This document shows, piece by piece, positions 1-6,540 of a stretch of 6,540 bases of DNA (its first letter is position 1; each line of letters opens with the position of its first letter). The notes under the pieces are model-generated. The model saw only the letters and a program-made list of their open reading frames with translations, made no database searches and had not been told where the DNA came from. This stretch comes from Anaeromyxobacteraceae bacterium (GTDB taxonomy: Bacteria > Myxococcota > Myxococcia > Myxococcales > Anaeromyxobacteraceae). Where the stretch lies: the NCBI GenBank assembly GCA_027349605.1, contig DAIEMM010000410.1:1-6540 (forward strand), written 5' to 3'. The position numbers and the translations under genes were made by a program.

Positions 1-798
1 CATGAGGAGGCCGTAGCCGGCCGGGGAGACGCCGTGCCCGGCCATGTCCACGGGGAGCGCGAGCTGGAACTGGAAGAAGACGGTGGCCAGCACCACGTGG
101 AGGAGCAGGAAGGGCAGGTAGACCCGGTCGCGCAGCGGGACCACGAGGCCGTGCAGCACCTCCCGGACGGTCTCGGGGTTGGACGCCGGTCGCGTCTCCG
201 GCACGAAGCGCCACACCACCCAGGCGAAGACCAGCGAGGTGAGCCCGTCCCCGACGAAGAGGAGCACGTAGCTCACCGACGCCATGAGGCCGGCGAGCGC
301 GAGGCCGATGGCCACGCCCAGGTTCACCGCCCAGTAGAGGAGGCCGAAGGCGCGCACGCGGTTCTCGTGGGGAACCACGTCGGCGATGACGGCGTGCGAG
401 GCCGGCCGGTAGATCTCCCCGATGAACCCCACCCCGAAGACCAGGGGGCCGAGCAGGGCCGGGGAGGAGACGAACCCGAGCGCCATGGTGAGGACCGCGC
501 CTCCCAGGAGCGAGACGAAGAGCGCCGCCCTCCGCCCCAGCCGGTCGGAGACCACCCCGGAGACCGGCCCGGCCCCGACGGCGCCGAGCCCCCACAGCGA
601 GACCAGGCCCCCCGCCTCGGCCACCGAGAGCCCCCGTTCCCGCGTCAGGTAGAGCGAGAGGAACGGGACCACGAAGCTGCCGATGCGGTTCACCAGGAGG
701 CCCACCCAGAGCGCCCAGTAGGCGCGCGGCAGGCCACCCAGGAGATCGCGCAGGGTGGCGCGCAGGGAGGCGCGCAGGGTGGACGCGGAACGGGTCAC
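1..798 (-). CDS. MFS transporter, N-terminal part (runs off left edge)
   Basis: The minus strand reads without a stop from a GTG at 798 to position 1, giving 266 residues of a Major Facilitator Superfamily inner-membrane transporter. The sequence shows about six hydrophobic segments (roughly residues 27-50, 62-82, 91-110, 115-140, 152-173, 176-198) and the start of a seventh near 226-248. The cytoplasmic loop after the second segment carries the MFS motif A core, GVVSDRLGRR (81-90), and YRPASHAVIADVVP (130-143) resembles the MdtH-like drug-efflux branch. The substrate cannot be read from this; drug or metabolite efflux is an inference. The GTG start was chosen because the next internal starts lie inside the first membrane segment; no strong Shine-Dalgarno sequence precedes it. 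It lies 76 bp beyond the glnA stop, on the same strand, with a terminator hairpin between. The C-terminal half is outside the window. Confidence 0.85.
   Translation of the reverse strand, partial: MTRSASTLRASLRATLRDLLGGLPRAYWALWVGLLVNRIGSFVVPFLSLYLTRERGLSVAEAGGLVSLWGLGAVGAGPVSGVVSDRLGRRAALFVSLLGGAVLTMALGFVSSPALLGPLVFGVGFIGEIYRPASHAVIADVVPHENRVRAFGLLYWAVNLGVAIGLALAGLMASVSYVLLFVGDGLTSLVFAWVVWRFVPETRPASNPETVREVLHGLVVPLRDRVYLPFLLLHVVLATVFFQFQLALPVDMAGHGVSPAGYGLLM
749..784 (-). repeat. Three tandem 12-bp repeats in the MFS N-terminus
   Basis: Three consecutive 12-bp units (on the plus strand CGCAGGGTGGCG, CGCAGGGAGGCG, CGCAGGGTGGAC) lie in the first codons of the MFS gene. They encode a repeating four-residue pattern, (T/S)LRA-(T/S)LRA-TLRD, in the cytoplasmic N-terminus before the first membrane segment. 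The repeat is a whole number of codons, so a change in copy number would keep the frame. Confidence 0.8.
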
Positions 799-826
799 GG
801 CGCGCCCGTTGTAACCCGAAACGGGG

Positions 827-850
827 ACGGCCGCCCCGGAGGGCGGCCGT
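827..850 (-). terminator. Intrinsic-terminator-like hairpin after glnA
   Basis: A perfect 10-bp stem (ACGGCCGCCC pairing with GGGCGGCCGT) encloses a 4-nt loop that reads UCCG in the minus-strand transcript and is closed by a C-G pair, a UNCG-type stable tetraloop. It begins 24 bp after the glnA stop codon. No long U-tract follows; the next bases contain a second small stem, CCCG-TTT-CGGG (815-825). Its position and stability suggest the end of the glnA transcript, but the missing U-run leaves open a role as an RNA-stabilising or partial terminator. Confidence 0.7.
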
Positions 851-874
851 CGTGATGCGGTGCTGCGCGCGAAT

Positions 875-2299
<1,425 letters not shown>

Positions 2300-2310
2300 T
2301 GCGGAGAAGT

Positions 2311-2315
2311 CTCCT
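2311..2315 (-). promoter_or_regulatory. glnA ribosome binding site
   Basis: AGGAG on the minus strand stands 11 bases before the ATG at 2299. It supports that start over the upstream in-frame GTG at 2353, which overlaps the -12 promoter element. Confidence 0.65.
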
Positions 2316-2348
2316 GAGTGGGGCGGAGGGTTGACGAGGCTCCGGATT

Positions 2349-2364
2349 AGCACGCGGTGTGCCA
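2349..2364 (-). promoter_or_regulatory. Sigma-54 (-24/-12) promoter of glnA
   Basis: The minus strand reads TGGCACACCGCGTGCT. Against the sigma-54 consensus TGGCACG-N4-TTGCW it matches TGGCAC exactly and TGC plus the final W, with the strict 10-bp gap between GG (2363-2362) and GC (2351-2350). Two of the twelve informative bases differ (A for G, G for T). Transcription would start near 2338, giving a leader of about 39 nt with the AGGAG ribosome site inside it. The gene just upstream encodes a sigma-54 activator, which makes this the expected promoter type. No base-perfect NtrC site (GCACC...GGTGC) is visible upstream. Confidence 0.85.
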
Positions 2365-2366
2365 GG

Positions 2367-2386
2367 GCCGATCTACTCCGATCGGC
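2367..2386. repeat. Inverted repeat abutting the glnA -24 box
   Basis: A perfect 7-bp inverted repeat, GCCGATC with arms separated by 6 bp, ends two bases before the TGG of the -24 element. It could be a protein-binding site controlling polymerase access, or a weak hairpin at the end of the ntrC message; no T-run follows, which argues against an intrinsic terminator. Confidence 0.55.
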
Positions 2387-2440
2387 GAGGGATCGGGCGT
2401 CCCTTTTGTGCGTGTGCCCGAAAAACGTGCATTGACTGCT

Positions 2441-2457
2441 CGGAAACCGGGCTGGCC
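2441..2457 (-). promoter_or_regulatory. Shared upstream element, glnA copy
   Basis: The minus strand reads GGCCAGCCCGGTTTCCG. It agrees at 16 of 17 positions with a sequence upstream of glnB (5546-5562). It lies about 100-120 bp upstream of the predicted glnA transcription start, a usual distance for an activator site, but it does not resemble the standard NtrC consensus. Its role is unknown. Confidence 0.4.
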
Positions 2458-2482
2458 GGCGGCGGCCCCCCGGCAGGGCAGG

Positions 2483-3937
2483 TCAGTCACGCGGCTTGAG
2501 ACCGAGGGCGCGCATCCGCTCCCGCAGCGTGTTGCGGTTCATGCCGAGCATCTCGGCCGCCTTGAGCTGGTTGCCCTTGGTCCGGTCCATGGCGGCGGAG
2601 ATGAGGGGGGCCTCCACGGCGGCCAGCGCCGCCTGGTACCGGCCTCCCTCCGGCTCGGGGCCGTCGAGGAAGCCCTCGACGAAGCCGGTGAGCCCCTTCT
2701 CGCGGACGGCGCCGGCCGGGAGGAGGGGCCCGAGATCGCGGGCGGTGATGCGGCTGCCGGGGAGCGACAGCAGGACCCGCTGGATCACGTTCTGCAGCTC
2801 GCGCACGTTCCCCGGCCAGGAGTGGGCCAGGAGCAGCGGCTCGGCGTCGCGCGCCAGCGTGAGCGGCCGGCCGCGCAGCTGCTCCCCGTACTTCACGGCG
2901 AAGTGGCGGGCCAGGAGGATCACGTCGTGGTCCCGCTCGCGCAGCGGCGGGAGCCGGATGGGGACCACGGCCAGCCGGTAGAAGAGGTCGCGCCGGAAGC
3001 GACCCTCCTCGACGGAACGGGAGAGGTCGGCGTTGGTGGCGGCCACGATGCGGACGTCCACCGGGAGTGGACGGGACCCACCCACCCGGTCGATCTCCCG
3101 CTCCTGGAGGACGCGCAGGAGCTTGGCCTGCAGCTCGACCGGCATCTCCCCGATCTCGTCGAGGAAGAGGGTGCCGCCGCTCGCCAGCTCGAACTTGCCG
3201 GGGCGCCGCTCGGCGGCGCCGGTGAAGGCCCCGCGCTCGTGGCCGTAGAGCTCGCTCTCCATGAGGTCGCGCGGGATGGCGGCCATGTTGACGGTGATGA
3301 AGGGTCCGCGGGCGCGCGCCGAGTTGGCGTGGACCGCCCGGGCCACGAGCTCCTTGCCGGTCCCGCTCTCGCCCATGAGCGTCACCGTCATCTCGGTTCG
3401 CGCCACCCGCCCGATCTCCTTGAAGACCTCGACCATCGCCGGCGAGCGGCCGATGAGCGAGTCGAGGGGCGTGCCGTCGCGCTTGCGTTCCGGCTCGGGG
3501 GCACGTGCCGCGCCGCGCTCGGTGCGGTCGTCGTGGTCGGGCTCTGGACCGATGGCGAGGTCGCGGATGATGCGCTCGACGCGCGCCAGGTCGAAGGGCT
3601 TGCCCAGGTAGTCGGCGGCGCCCCGCTTCATGGCCTCGACGGCCGAGCGCATGGTGTCCTCGGCGGTCATGACCACGACGAACGGCGAGTCGGCGCGCCC
3701 GGAGAGCTCGCCGAGGAGCGTGAAGCCGTCGTCACCCGGGAGGCGCACGTCGAGCAGCACGAGGCCGATGCCCCCGTGACGGCCGGTTCCGTGCCGGGCC
3801 AGCTCCTCCCGTGCCTCCTCCGCGCTCCCGGCCTCGACGTGGGAGACTCCGGCCCGCTCGCAGGTGCGGGCAAGGACGAAACGGACCGACGGCTCGTCGT
3901 CGACGATGAGTACCTTGCGCATCTCGGCCTCGGTCAT
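2483..3937 (-). CDS. ntrC: NtrC-family nitrogen response regulator (sigma-54 activator)
   Basis: A cytosolic response regulator of 484 residues in three parts. The receiver domain (about 7-125) has the acidic pair D13/D14, phospho-acceptor D63 in LLDVRLP, T91 and K113. A proline- and charge-rich linker (about 130-157) follows. The AAA+ domain (about 159-390) has Walker A GESGTGKE (189-196), the sigma-54-contacting GAFTGA loop (236-241), Walker B GGTLFLDEIGE (254-264) and RRDLFYRL (315-322). A Fis-type helix-turn-helix lies at about 452-481 (GNQLKAAEMLGMNRNTLRER). All elements needed for sigma-54 activation are present. It follows ntrB by 70 bp and precedes glnA, supporting an NtrC rather than a generic enhancer-binding assignment. 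The ATG at 3937 has AGAGG only 3 bp away, while the in-frame ATG at 3922 (MRKVLIVDDE) has GAGG at 5 bp, so the true protein may be 479 residues. Confidence 0.92.
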   Translation of the reverse strand: MTEAEMRKVLIVDDEPSVRFVLARTCERAGVSHVEAGSAEEAREELARHGTGRHGGIGLVLLDVRLPGDDGFTLLGELSGRADSPFVVVMTAEDTMRSAVEAMKRGAADYLGKPFDLARVERIIRDLAIGPEPDHDDRTERGAARAPEPERKRDGTPLDSLIGRSPAMVEVFKEIGRVARTEMTVTLMGESGTGKELVARAVHANSARARGPFITVNMAAIPRDLMESELYGHERGAFTGAAERRPGKFELASGGTLFLDEIGEMPVELQAKLLRVLQEREIDRVGGSRPLPVDVRIVAATNADLSRSVEEGRFRRDLFYRLAVVPIRLPPLRERDHDVILLARHFAVKYGEQLRGRPLTLARDAEPLLLAHSWPGNVRELQNVIQRVLLSLPGSRITARDLGPLLPAGAVREKGLTGFVEGFLDGPEPEGGRYQAALAAVEAPLISAAMDRTKGNQLKAAEMLGMNRNTLRERMRALGLKPRD

Positions 3938-4007
3938 GCACCTCTTATGCCCGTTCCGTGGGCAGGTCGCATGAACGGATCGGCGGCAGTCCCCCCCCGG
4001 GTGCCCC

Positions 4008-5066
4008 CTACGACTGCACGAGGGGCAGGTAGAGCGCCGCCTCGGCTCCGCCCCCGGCCCGGTTGCGCACCTCGATGCGCCCCCCGTGGGCCTCGACGAT
4101 CCGGCGCGAGACGGCGAGGCCGAGGCCTGTGCCCTGGGCCTTCGACGTGGCGAAGGGAGTGAAGAGCCGCCCCAGCATCGACTCGGGGATTCCCGGTCCG
4201 TTGTCGAGGACGGCGACCCGGGCCAGGGTGAGGGTCTTCCCCCCCGCCTGGCGGAGCCGCAGCGGGGCCACGCCCGTCTCCATGGAGACCTCCGCCCCGG
4301 GAGTCTCGCGGACCGCCTCGACGGCGTTGCGGAGCACGTTCAGAACCACCTGGGTGAGCTTCTCCTGGTCCCCCAGGATCGCCGGCAGGGACGGGTCGAA
4401 GCGCCGGGAGAAGAGGACCCGGTCGCCCCCCGGCAACCCCTTCGCGATCAGCATGACGTCGCGAAGGACGGTGTGGATGTTGACCGGACCGGACTGGAGC
4501 GTGGCCGGGCGGGCCAGGTCGAGCAGCTCGCGCACCAGCCCGTCCACCCGCCTCGCCTCCCGCGCGATGACGAGGGCGTACTCGCGTGCCGCCCCGTCGG
4601 CCTCCCGGGCGAGGAGTTCCGCCGAGCCCTGCAGGCCGGCCAGGGGATTCTTGATCTCGTGGGCGAGCCCGGCGGCCAGGGCCTCGAAGTCGAGGTGGCG
4701 CTCCCCGTTCCTGCGGGAGCGGACCACGAGCACCGTGCCCACGCAGGACGCTCCGTCGAAGAGCGGCGTCGCCTCCACCTTGAGGGGAACCGACGGGTCG
4801 CGCGGCCCGGCGAAGTCGGCGCCGGTGGCCTCCTGCCCGCGCCGGACGCGCTCGGCGAGCGCCTCGAGCGGTGCTCCGCCCGGAAGCGCGCGCACGGGAA
4901 GCCCCACCGAACGTTCTCGGCTGCGGTCGAAGAGTTCCTCGGCGGCCGGATTGAGGTGCAGGAGCCCACCATCCGGCCCCACCAGCAGGACCGGGTCTCC
5001 GATGGAATCGATTGCACCGCGCGCCAGTGCCGCCGGAAGTGGCGAAGCCTTGCCGGCTCGGGACAC
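4008..5066 (-). CDS. ntrB: NtrB-like nitrogen sensor histidine kinase
   Basis: This protein of 352 residues has no membrane segment and should be cytosolic, as in the NtrB family, where PII binding switches the kinase between phosphorylating and dephosphorylating NtrC. A PAS-like domain occupies about 14-115 (DPVLLVGPDGGLLHLNPAAE at 24-43). The dimerisation/phosphoacceptor domain has GLAHEIKNPLAGLQGSAELL (133-152) with H136, very like the NtrB H-box. The ATPase domain shows the N-box around N247, the G1 box DNGPGIPE (288-295), the F-box LFTPFATSK (301-309) and the G2 box GTGLGL (312-317), all intact. The start is GTG, with AGGGGG 4 bp upstream. It lies 30 bp after glnB and 70 bp before ntrC, so the three are probably cotranscribed. 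A generic PAS kinase is the alternative, but the H-box and neighbours favour NtrB. Confidence 0.9.
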   Translation of the reverse strand: MSRAGKASPLPAALARGAIDSIGDPVLLVGPDGGLLHLNPAAEELFDRSRERSVGLPVRALPGGAPLEALAERVRRGQEATGADFAGPRDPSVPLKVEATPLFDGASCVGTVLVVRSRRNGERHLDFEALAAGLAHEIKNPLAGLQGSAELLAREADGAAREYALVIAREARRVDGLVRELLDLARPATLQSGPVNIHTVLRDVMLIAKGLPGGDRVLFSRRFDPSLPAILGDQEKLTQVVLNVLRNAVEAVRETPGAEVSMETGVAPLRLRQAGGKTLTLARVAVLDNGPGIPESMLGRLFTPFATSKAQGTGLGLAVSRRIVEAHGGRIEVRNRAGGGAEAALYLPLVQS

Positions 5067-5070
5067 GGCG

Positions 5071-5095
5071 CCCCCTGCGTTGCCGGAAACCCGGC
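5071..5095 (-). promoter_or_regulatory. glnB-ntrB junction: hairpin and ntrB ribosome site
   Basis: In the 30-bp gap after the glnB stop the minus strand holds a 5-bp stem, GCCGG-GTTT-CCGGC (5095-5082), followed by AGGGGG (5076-5071), which is 4 bases from the ntrB GTG start. The stem contains the same GGTTTCCG core seen upstream of glnB and glnA. It could tune translation or decay at the junction; it is too weak to be called a terminator. Confidence 0.45.
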
Positions 5096-5096
5096 G

Positions 5097-5435
5097 CTAG
5101 AGGGCGTCCTCGCCGCGTTCGCCGGTGCGAATGCGGATCACCTCTTCGACCGGCACGACGAAGATCTTGCCGTCGCCGATGCGGCCGGTCTTGGCGGCGC
5201 GCTCGATCACCTCGACCACCTTGGTGGCGAGGGCGTCGGACACCACGACCTCGACCTTCACCTTGGGGAGGAAATCGACCACGTACTCCGCGCCCCGGTA
5301 GAGCTCGGTGTGCCCCTTCTGGCGGCCGAACCCCTTCACCTCGGTCGCGGTCAGGCCGGCGATGCCGATCTCGGAGAGAGCCTGCTTCACCTCGTCCAGC
5401 TTGAAGGGCTTGATGATGGCTTCGACCTTCTTCAC
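5097..5435 (-). CDS. glnB: PII signal-transduction protein, GlnB
   Basis: PII is a small cytosolic trimer that binds ATP/ADP and 2-oxoglutarate and relays nitrogen status to NtrB and to the glutamine synthetase adenylyltransferase. The 112 residues equal the usual GlnB length. Both family signatures are present: the T-loop YRGAEY (46-51) with uridylylation tyrosine Y51 (codon 5283-5285), and TGRIGDGKIFVVPV (83-96) in the nucleotide-binding B-loop. The N-terminus MKKVEAIIKPFKLDEVK is typical. The start codon is GTG, with AGGGG 6 bp upstream. Being first in a run with ntrB and ntrC suggests a control role. GlnK-type paralogues look alike, and the usual GlnK partner amtB is not adjacent in the sequence seen, so GlnB is preferred but not proven. 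Confidence 0.95.
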   Translation of the reverse strand: MKKVEAIIKPFKLDEVKQALSEIGIAGLTATEVKGFGRQKGHTELYRGAEYVVDFLPKVKVEVVVSDALATKVVEVIERAAKTGRIGDGKIFVVPVEEVIRIRTGERGEDAL

Positions 5436-5466
5436 GGCGCACCCCTGTGGATGTTGAAGTTTTCCG

Positions 5467-5496
5467 ACGCTACGCTTCCGCGACGCGATCGGTCAA
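5467..5496 (-). promoter_or_regulatory. Sigma-70-like promoter proximal to glnB
   Basis: On the minus strand TTGACC (5496-5491) matches five of six -35 consensus bases, and TAGCGT (5472-5467) follows after 18 bp, matching three of six -10 bases. Transcription would begin near 5460, leaving a leader of about 25 nt with the AGGGG ribosome site. It could supply basal glnB-ntrB-ntrC expression. The weak -10 limits confidence. Confidence 0.4.
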
Positions 5497-5498
5497 GC

Positions 5499-5557
5499 GC
5501 CGGGTACCGCCCGGCTCGGCGTGGATGCCTGCATCCGCACTTGCCCGGAAACCGGGC
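5499..5557 (-). repeat. Array of three perfect inverted repeats in the glnB leader
   Basis: Three perfect inverted repeats follow each other: arms of 6 bp with a 5-base spacer at 5499-5515 (GCCGGG...CCCGGC), 6 bp with a 2-base spacer at 5523-5536 (GGATGC...GCATCC), and 6 bp with a 3-base spacer at 5543-5557 (GCCCGG-TTT-CCGGGC on the minus strand). Their centres are 22.5 and 20.5 bp apart. They may form stems in a long leader RNA or be binding sites on one face of the DNA. Chance stems are common at this GC content, so the array is described rather than assigned. Confidence 0.5.
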
Positions 5558-5562
5558 TTGCC
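5546..5562 (-). promoter_or_regulatory. Shared upstream element, glnB copy
   Basis: The minus strand reads GGCAAGCCCGGTTTCCG, differing at one of 17 bases from the copy upstream of glnA (2441-2457), in the same orientation relative to the gene. It overlaps the third hairpin of the leader array and lies about 85-100 bp upstream of the start expected from the sigma-70-like promoter. Function unknown. Confidence 0.4.
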
Positions 5563-5681
5563 TCTGCTCGCTTTCCGGACAGCCATCCGGTCCCGCGACC
5601 TTGCATCGAAACCGTGCCCGCCGTCCTGGACCAAGGTGGAGTCCCTCCCTGGCGCTGGAGACGGGCAACGGGAGATGGGAC

Positions 5682-5697
5682 TGCAACCGGCGGGCCA
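5682..5697 (-). promoter_or_regulatory. Candidate distal sigma-54 promoter of glnB
   Basis: The minus strand reads TGGCCCGCCGGTTGCA, which matches TGGCACG-N4-TTGCA at 11 of 12 informative bases (C for A) with the exact 10-bp gap between GG (5696-5695) and GC (5684-5683). Transcription would start near 5671, giving a leader of about 236 nt before glnB. The sequence match is better than that of the glnA promoter, but the distance is unusual and an isolated match can be chance. Confidence 0.5.
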
Positions 5698-5755
5698 CAG
5701 GACCCCCGGGGATTTCGCAGTCACCGGCCCGCCCTTGCGGTAGATTTTCCCGCGC

Positions 5756-6540
5756 ATGGAATGGATGCTCGCCGTCGTTGCCGCAGTTGCGGTCTTCGGC
5801 GTGCTCACCGTCGGGCACTACGCCTTCTGGAGCCATCGCCTCCGTGAGCCCATCCGGGACGACGGTGTCGTCCGGGCGGTCACCCGCGACGGCTGGCAAC
5901 TCGAGCTCGGCAGGCGGCGACCCCGGGGAAGTGCGCGACGGTTCCCGGTGCTGCTCGTGCACGGCCTCTCGGCGAACCGGTGGACGCTCGACGCCGGCGT
6001 CACCTCGGTCTCGCTCGCGGCGCACCTGGCGGGCGCCGGCTTCCAGACCTTCTCCCTCGACCTGCGCGGCCACGGCGGCTCCCGCAGGGCCCCTCCCGGC
6101 GCCGGTCCCTGGACCTTCGACCACTACGTGAACGAGGACGTGCCGGCGGCGCTCGACGCCATCCGGCGGGAGACCGGCGTGGAGCAGGTCCTCTGGGTCG
6201 GCCACAGCCTGGGGGCGGTGGCCGGGCTCGTGTCCTGCCAGCTCCATCCGGAGCGGATCGCCGCCATCGTCGCCATCGCCGGCCCCATGAGCTTCGACGT
6301 GGACGGGACCGTGGCCCGGTACCTCCGGCGGGGCGCGCTGGTGGACGGCCGCTTCAACCGGACCCTCGCGCTCCTGGTGTCTCCGTGGGCAGGGCTCGCG
6401 CACCCCCGGGCGGCGGAGCTCGCCATCAACGGCCGGAACGTCGACCGGGCCGTGTTCCGGAGGTTGCTCGCGAACGGGATCGAGAACGTCCCCGGGCCGG
6501 TGTTCCGGCAGCTCTCCGAGTGGGTGACGAAGGACGTCTG
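5756..6540 (+). CDS. Membrane-anchored alpha/beta hydrolase, partial
   Basis: The plus strand is open from ATG 5756 to the right edge, giving the first 261 residues of an alpha/beta-fold hydrolase. A hydrophobic segment at about 4-20 followed by HRLR fits an N-terminal membrane anchor or uncleaved signal. VLLVHGLSANRW (65-76) holds the HG oxyanion motif, LDLRGHGGS (101-109) follows strand 4, and GHSLGA (149-154) is the nucleophile elbow with S151. The catalytic acid and histidine should lie in the C-terminal part, mostly outside the window. Substrate cannot be predicted; esterase or lipase-like activity is the general expectation. No clear Shine-Dalgarno sequence precedes ATG 5756, and ATG 5765 is a possible alternative. 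It is divergent from glnB, so a link to nitrogen control is not implied by its sequence. Confidence 0.85.
   Translation, partial: MEWMLAVVAAVAVFGVLTVGHYAFWSHRLREPIRDDGVVRAVTRDGWQLELGRRRPRGSARRFPVLLVHGLSANRWTLDAGVTSVSLAAHLAGAGFQTFSLDLRGHGGSRRAPPGAGPWTFDHYVNEDVPAALDAIRRETGVEQVLWVGHSLGAVAGLVSCQLHPERIAAIVAIAGPMSFDVDGTVARYLRRGALVDGRFNRTLALLVSPWAGLAHPRAAELAINGRNVDRAVFRRLLANGIENVPGPVFRQLSEWVTKDV

Larger units (their letters stand above)
5436..5755. other. 320-bp divergent intergenic region, glnB / hydrolase
   Basis: No convincing gene lies here. Going from glnB outward on the minus strand it holds the AGGGG ribosome site (5446-5442), a sigma-70-like promoter (5467-5496), three perfect hairpins (5499-5557), a copy of the element shared with glnA (5546-5562), a weaker stem CCGGA-N6-TCCGG (5575-5590) and a sigma-54-like promoter (5682-5697). 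On the plus strand, TAGATT (5741-5746) is a possible -10 element nine bases before the hydrolase ATG, without a recognisable -35. Confidence 0.6.

Noticed and set aside
34..855. Long plus-strand open frame opposite the MFS gene, very rich in His, Glu, Arg and Gly
   Set aside because: It is the antisense shadow of the transporter in high-GC DNA; the minus strand gives membrane segments and MFS motif A, while this frame has no recognisable domain and biased composition.
2408..2430. Three GTGC words upstream of glnA as NtrC sites
   Set aside because: They are direct repeats and do not form the inverted GCAC...GTGC arrangement of known NtrC sites; weak half-sites cannot be excluded.
3991..3998. 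Run of eight C in the ntrB-ntrC gap as a phase-variable tract
   Set aside because: It lies in non-coding sequence, is short for slippage in a high-GC genome, and is not placed within a recognisable promoter spacer.
5567..5586. TGGCTGTCCGGAAAGC on the minus strand as a sigma-54 promoter
   Set aside because: The GG-GC gap is 11 bp and the -12 box lacks the TTGC form.
5603..5618. GGGCACG...ATGCAA on the minus strand as another sigma-54 promoter
   Set aside because: The gap between GG and GC is 12 bp rather than the strict 10 bp.
4086..6131. 681-codon plus-strand open frame across ntrB, glnB and the intergenic region
   Set aside because: It crosses three well-supported features, changes character along its length and matches no family; long spurious frames are expected at this GC content.
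5432..6403. 323-codon minus-strand open frame opposite the hydrolase, also overlapping the glnB start
   Set aside because: The plus strand encodes a clear alpha/beta hydrolase with HG and GHSLG motifs; the minus frame has antisense-type composition.

Overview
The window is a high-GC (roughly 70% by eye) bacterial chromosomal segment carrying a compact nitrogen-assimilation control locus. Genes for a type I glutamine synthetase with an adenylylation-type tyrosine, a PII protein with the uridylylation tyrosine, an NtrB-like kinase and an NtrC-like sigma-54 activator point to a Gram-negative bacterium of the proteobacterial or Myxococcota-like type. GTG starts and strong G/C third-position bias fit this. 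The exact taxon cannot be fixed from the sequence, and a myxobacterial (for example Anaeromyxobacter-like) origin is only a guess.

Layout: all genes from 5435 down to position 1 read leftward on the minus strand, in the order glnB (5435-5097), ntrB (5066-4008), ntrC (3937-2483), glnA (2299-875), then the N-terminal 266 codons of an MFS transporter (798-1, running off the left edge). A 320-bp intergenic region (5436-5755) separates glnB from a divergent plus-strand gene for a membrane-anchored alpha/beta hydrolase (5756 to the right edge, incomplete).

How they work together: the family roles suggest that PII senses glutamine and 2-oxoglutarate status and controls the kinase/phosphatase balance of NtrB. 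NtrB would phosphorylate Asp63 of NtrC, and NtrC would remodel sigma-54 polymerase through its GAFTGA-bearing AAA+ domain. A sigma-54 promoter with exact GG-N10-GC spacing lies between ntrC and glnA, so glnA is the obvious local target. A rho-independent-type hairpin follows glnA. A second sigma-54-like sequence lies far upstream of glnB, and a sigma-70-like promoter lies close to it.

The genes are well-known families and I see no mobile element, RNA gene, CRISPR array or clearly new system. The less explained material is non-coding: a recurring GGTTTCCG element in the same orientation in front of glnB, ntrB and glnA; an array of short hairpins at about two-helical-turn spacing in the glnB leader; and an inverted repeat abutting the glnA -24 box.
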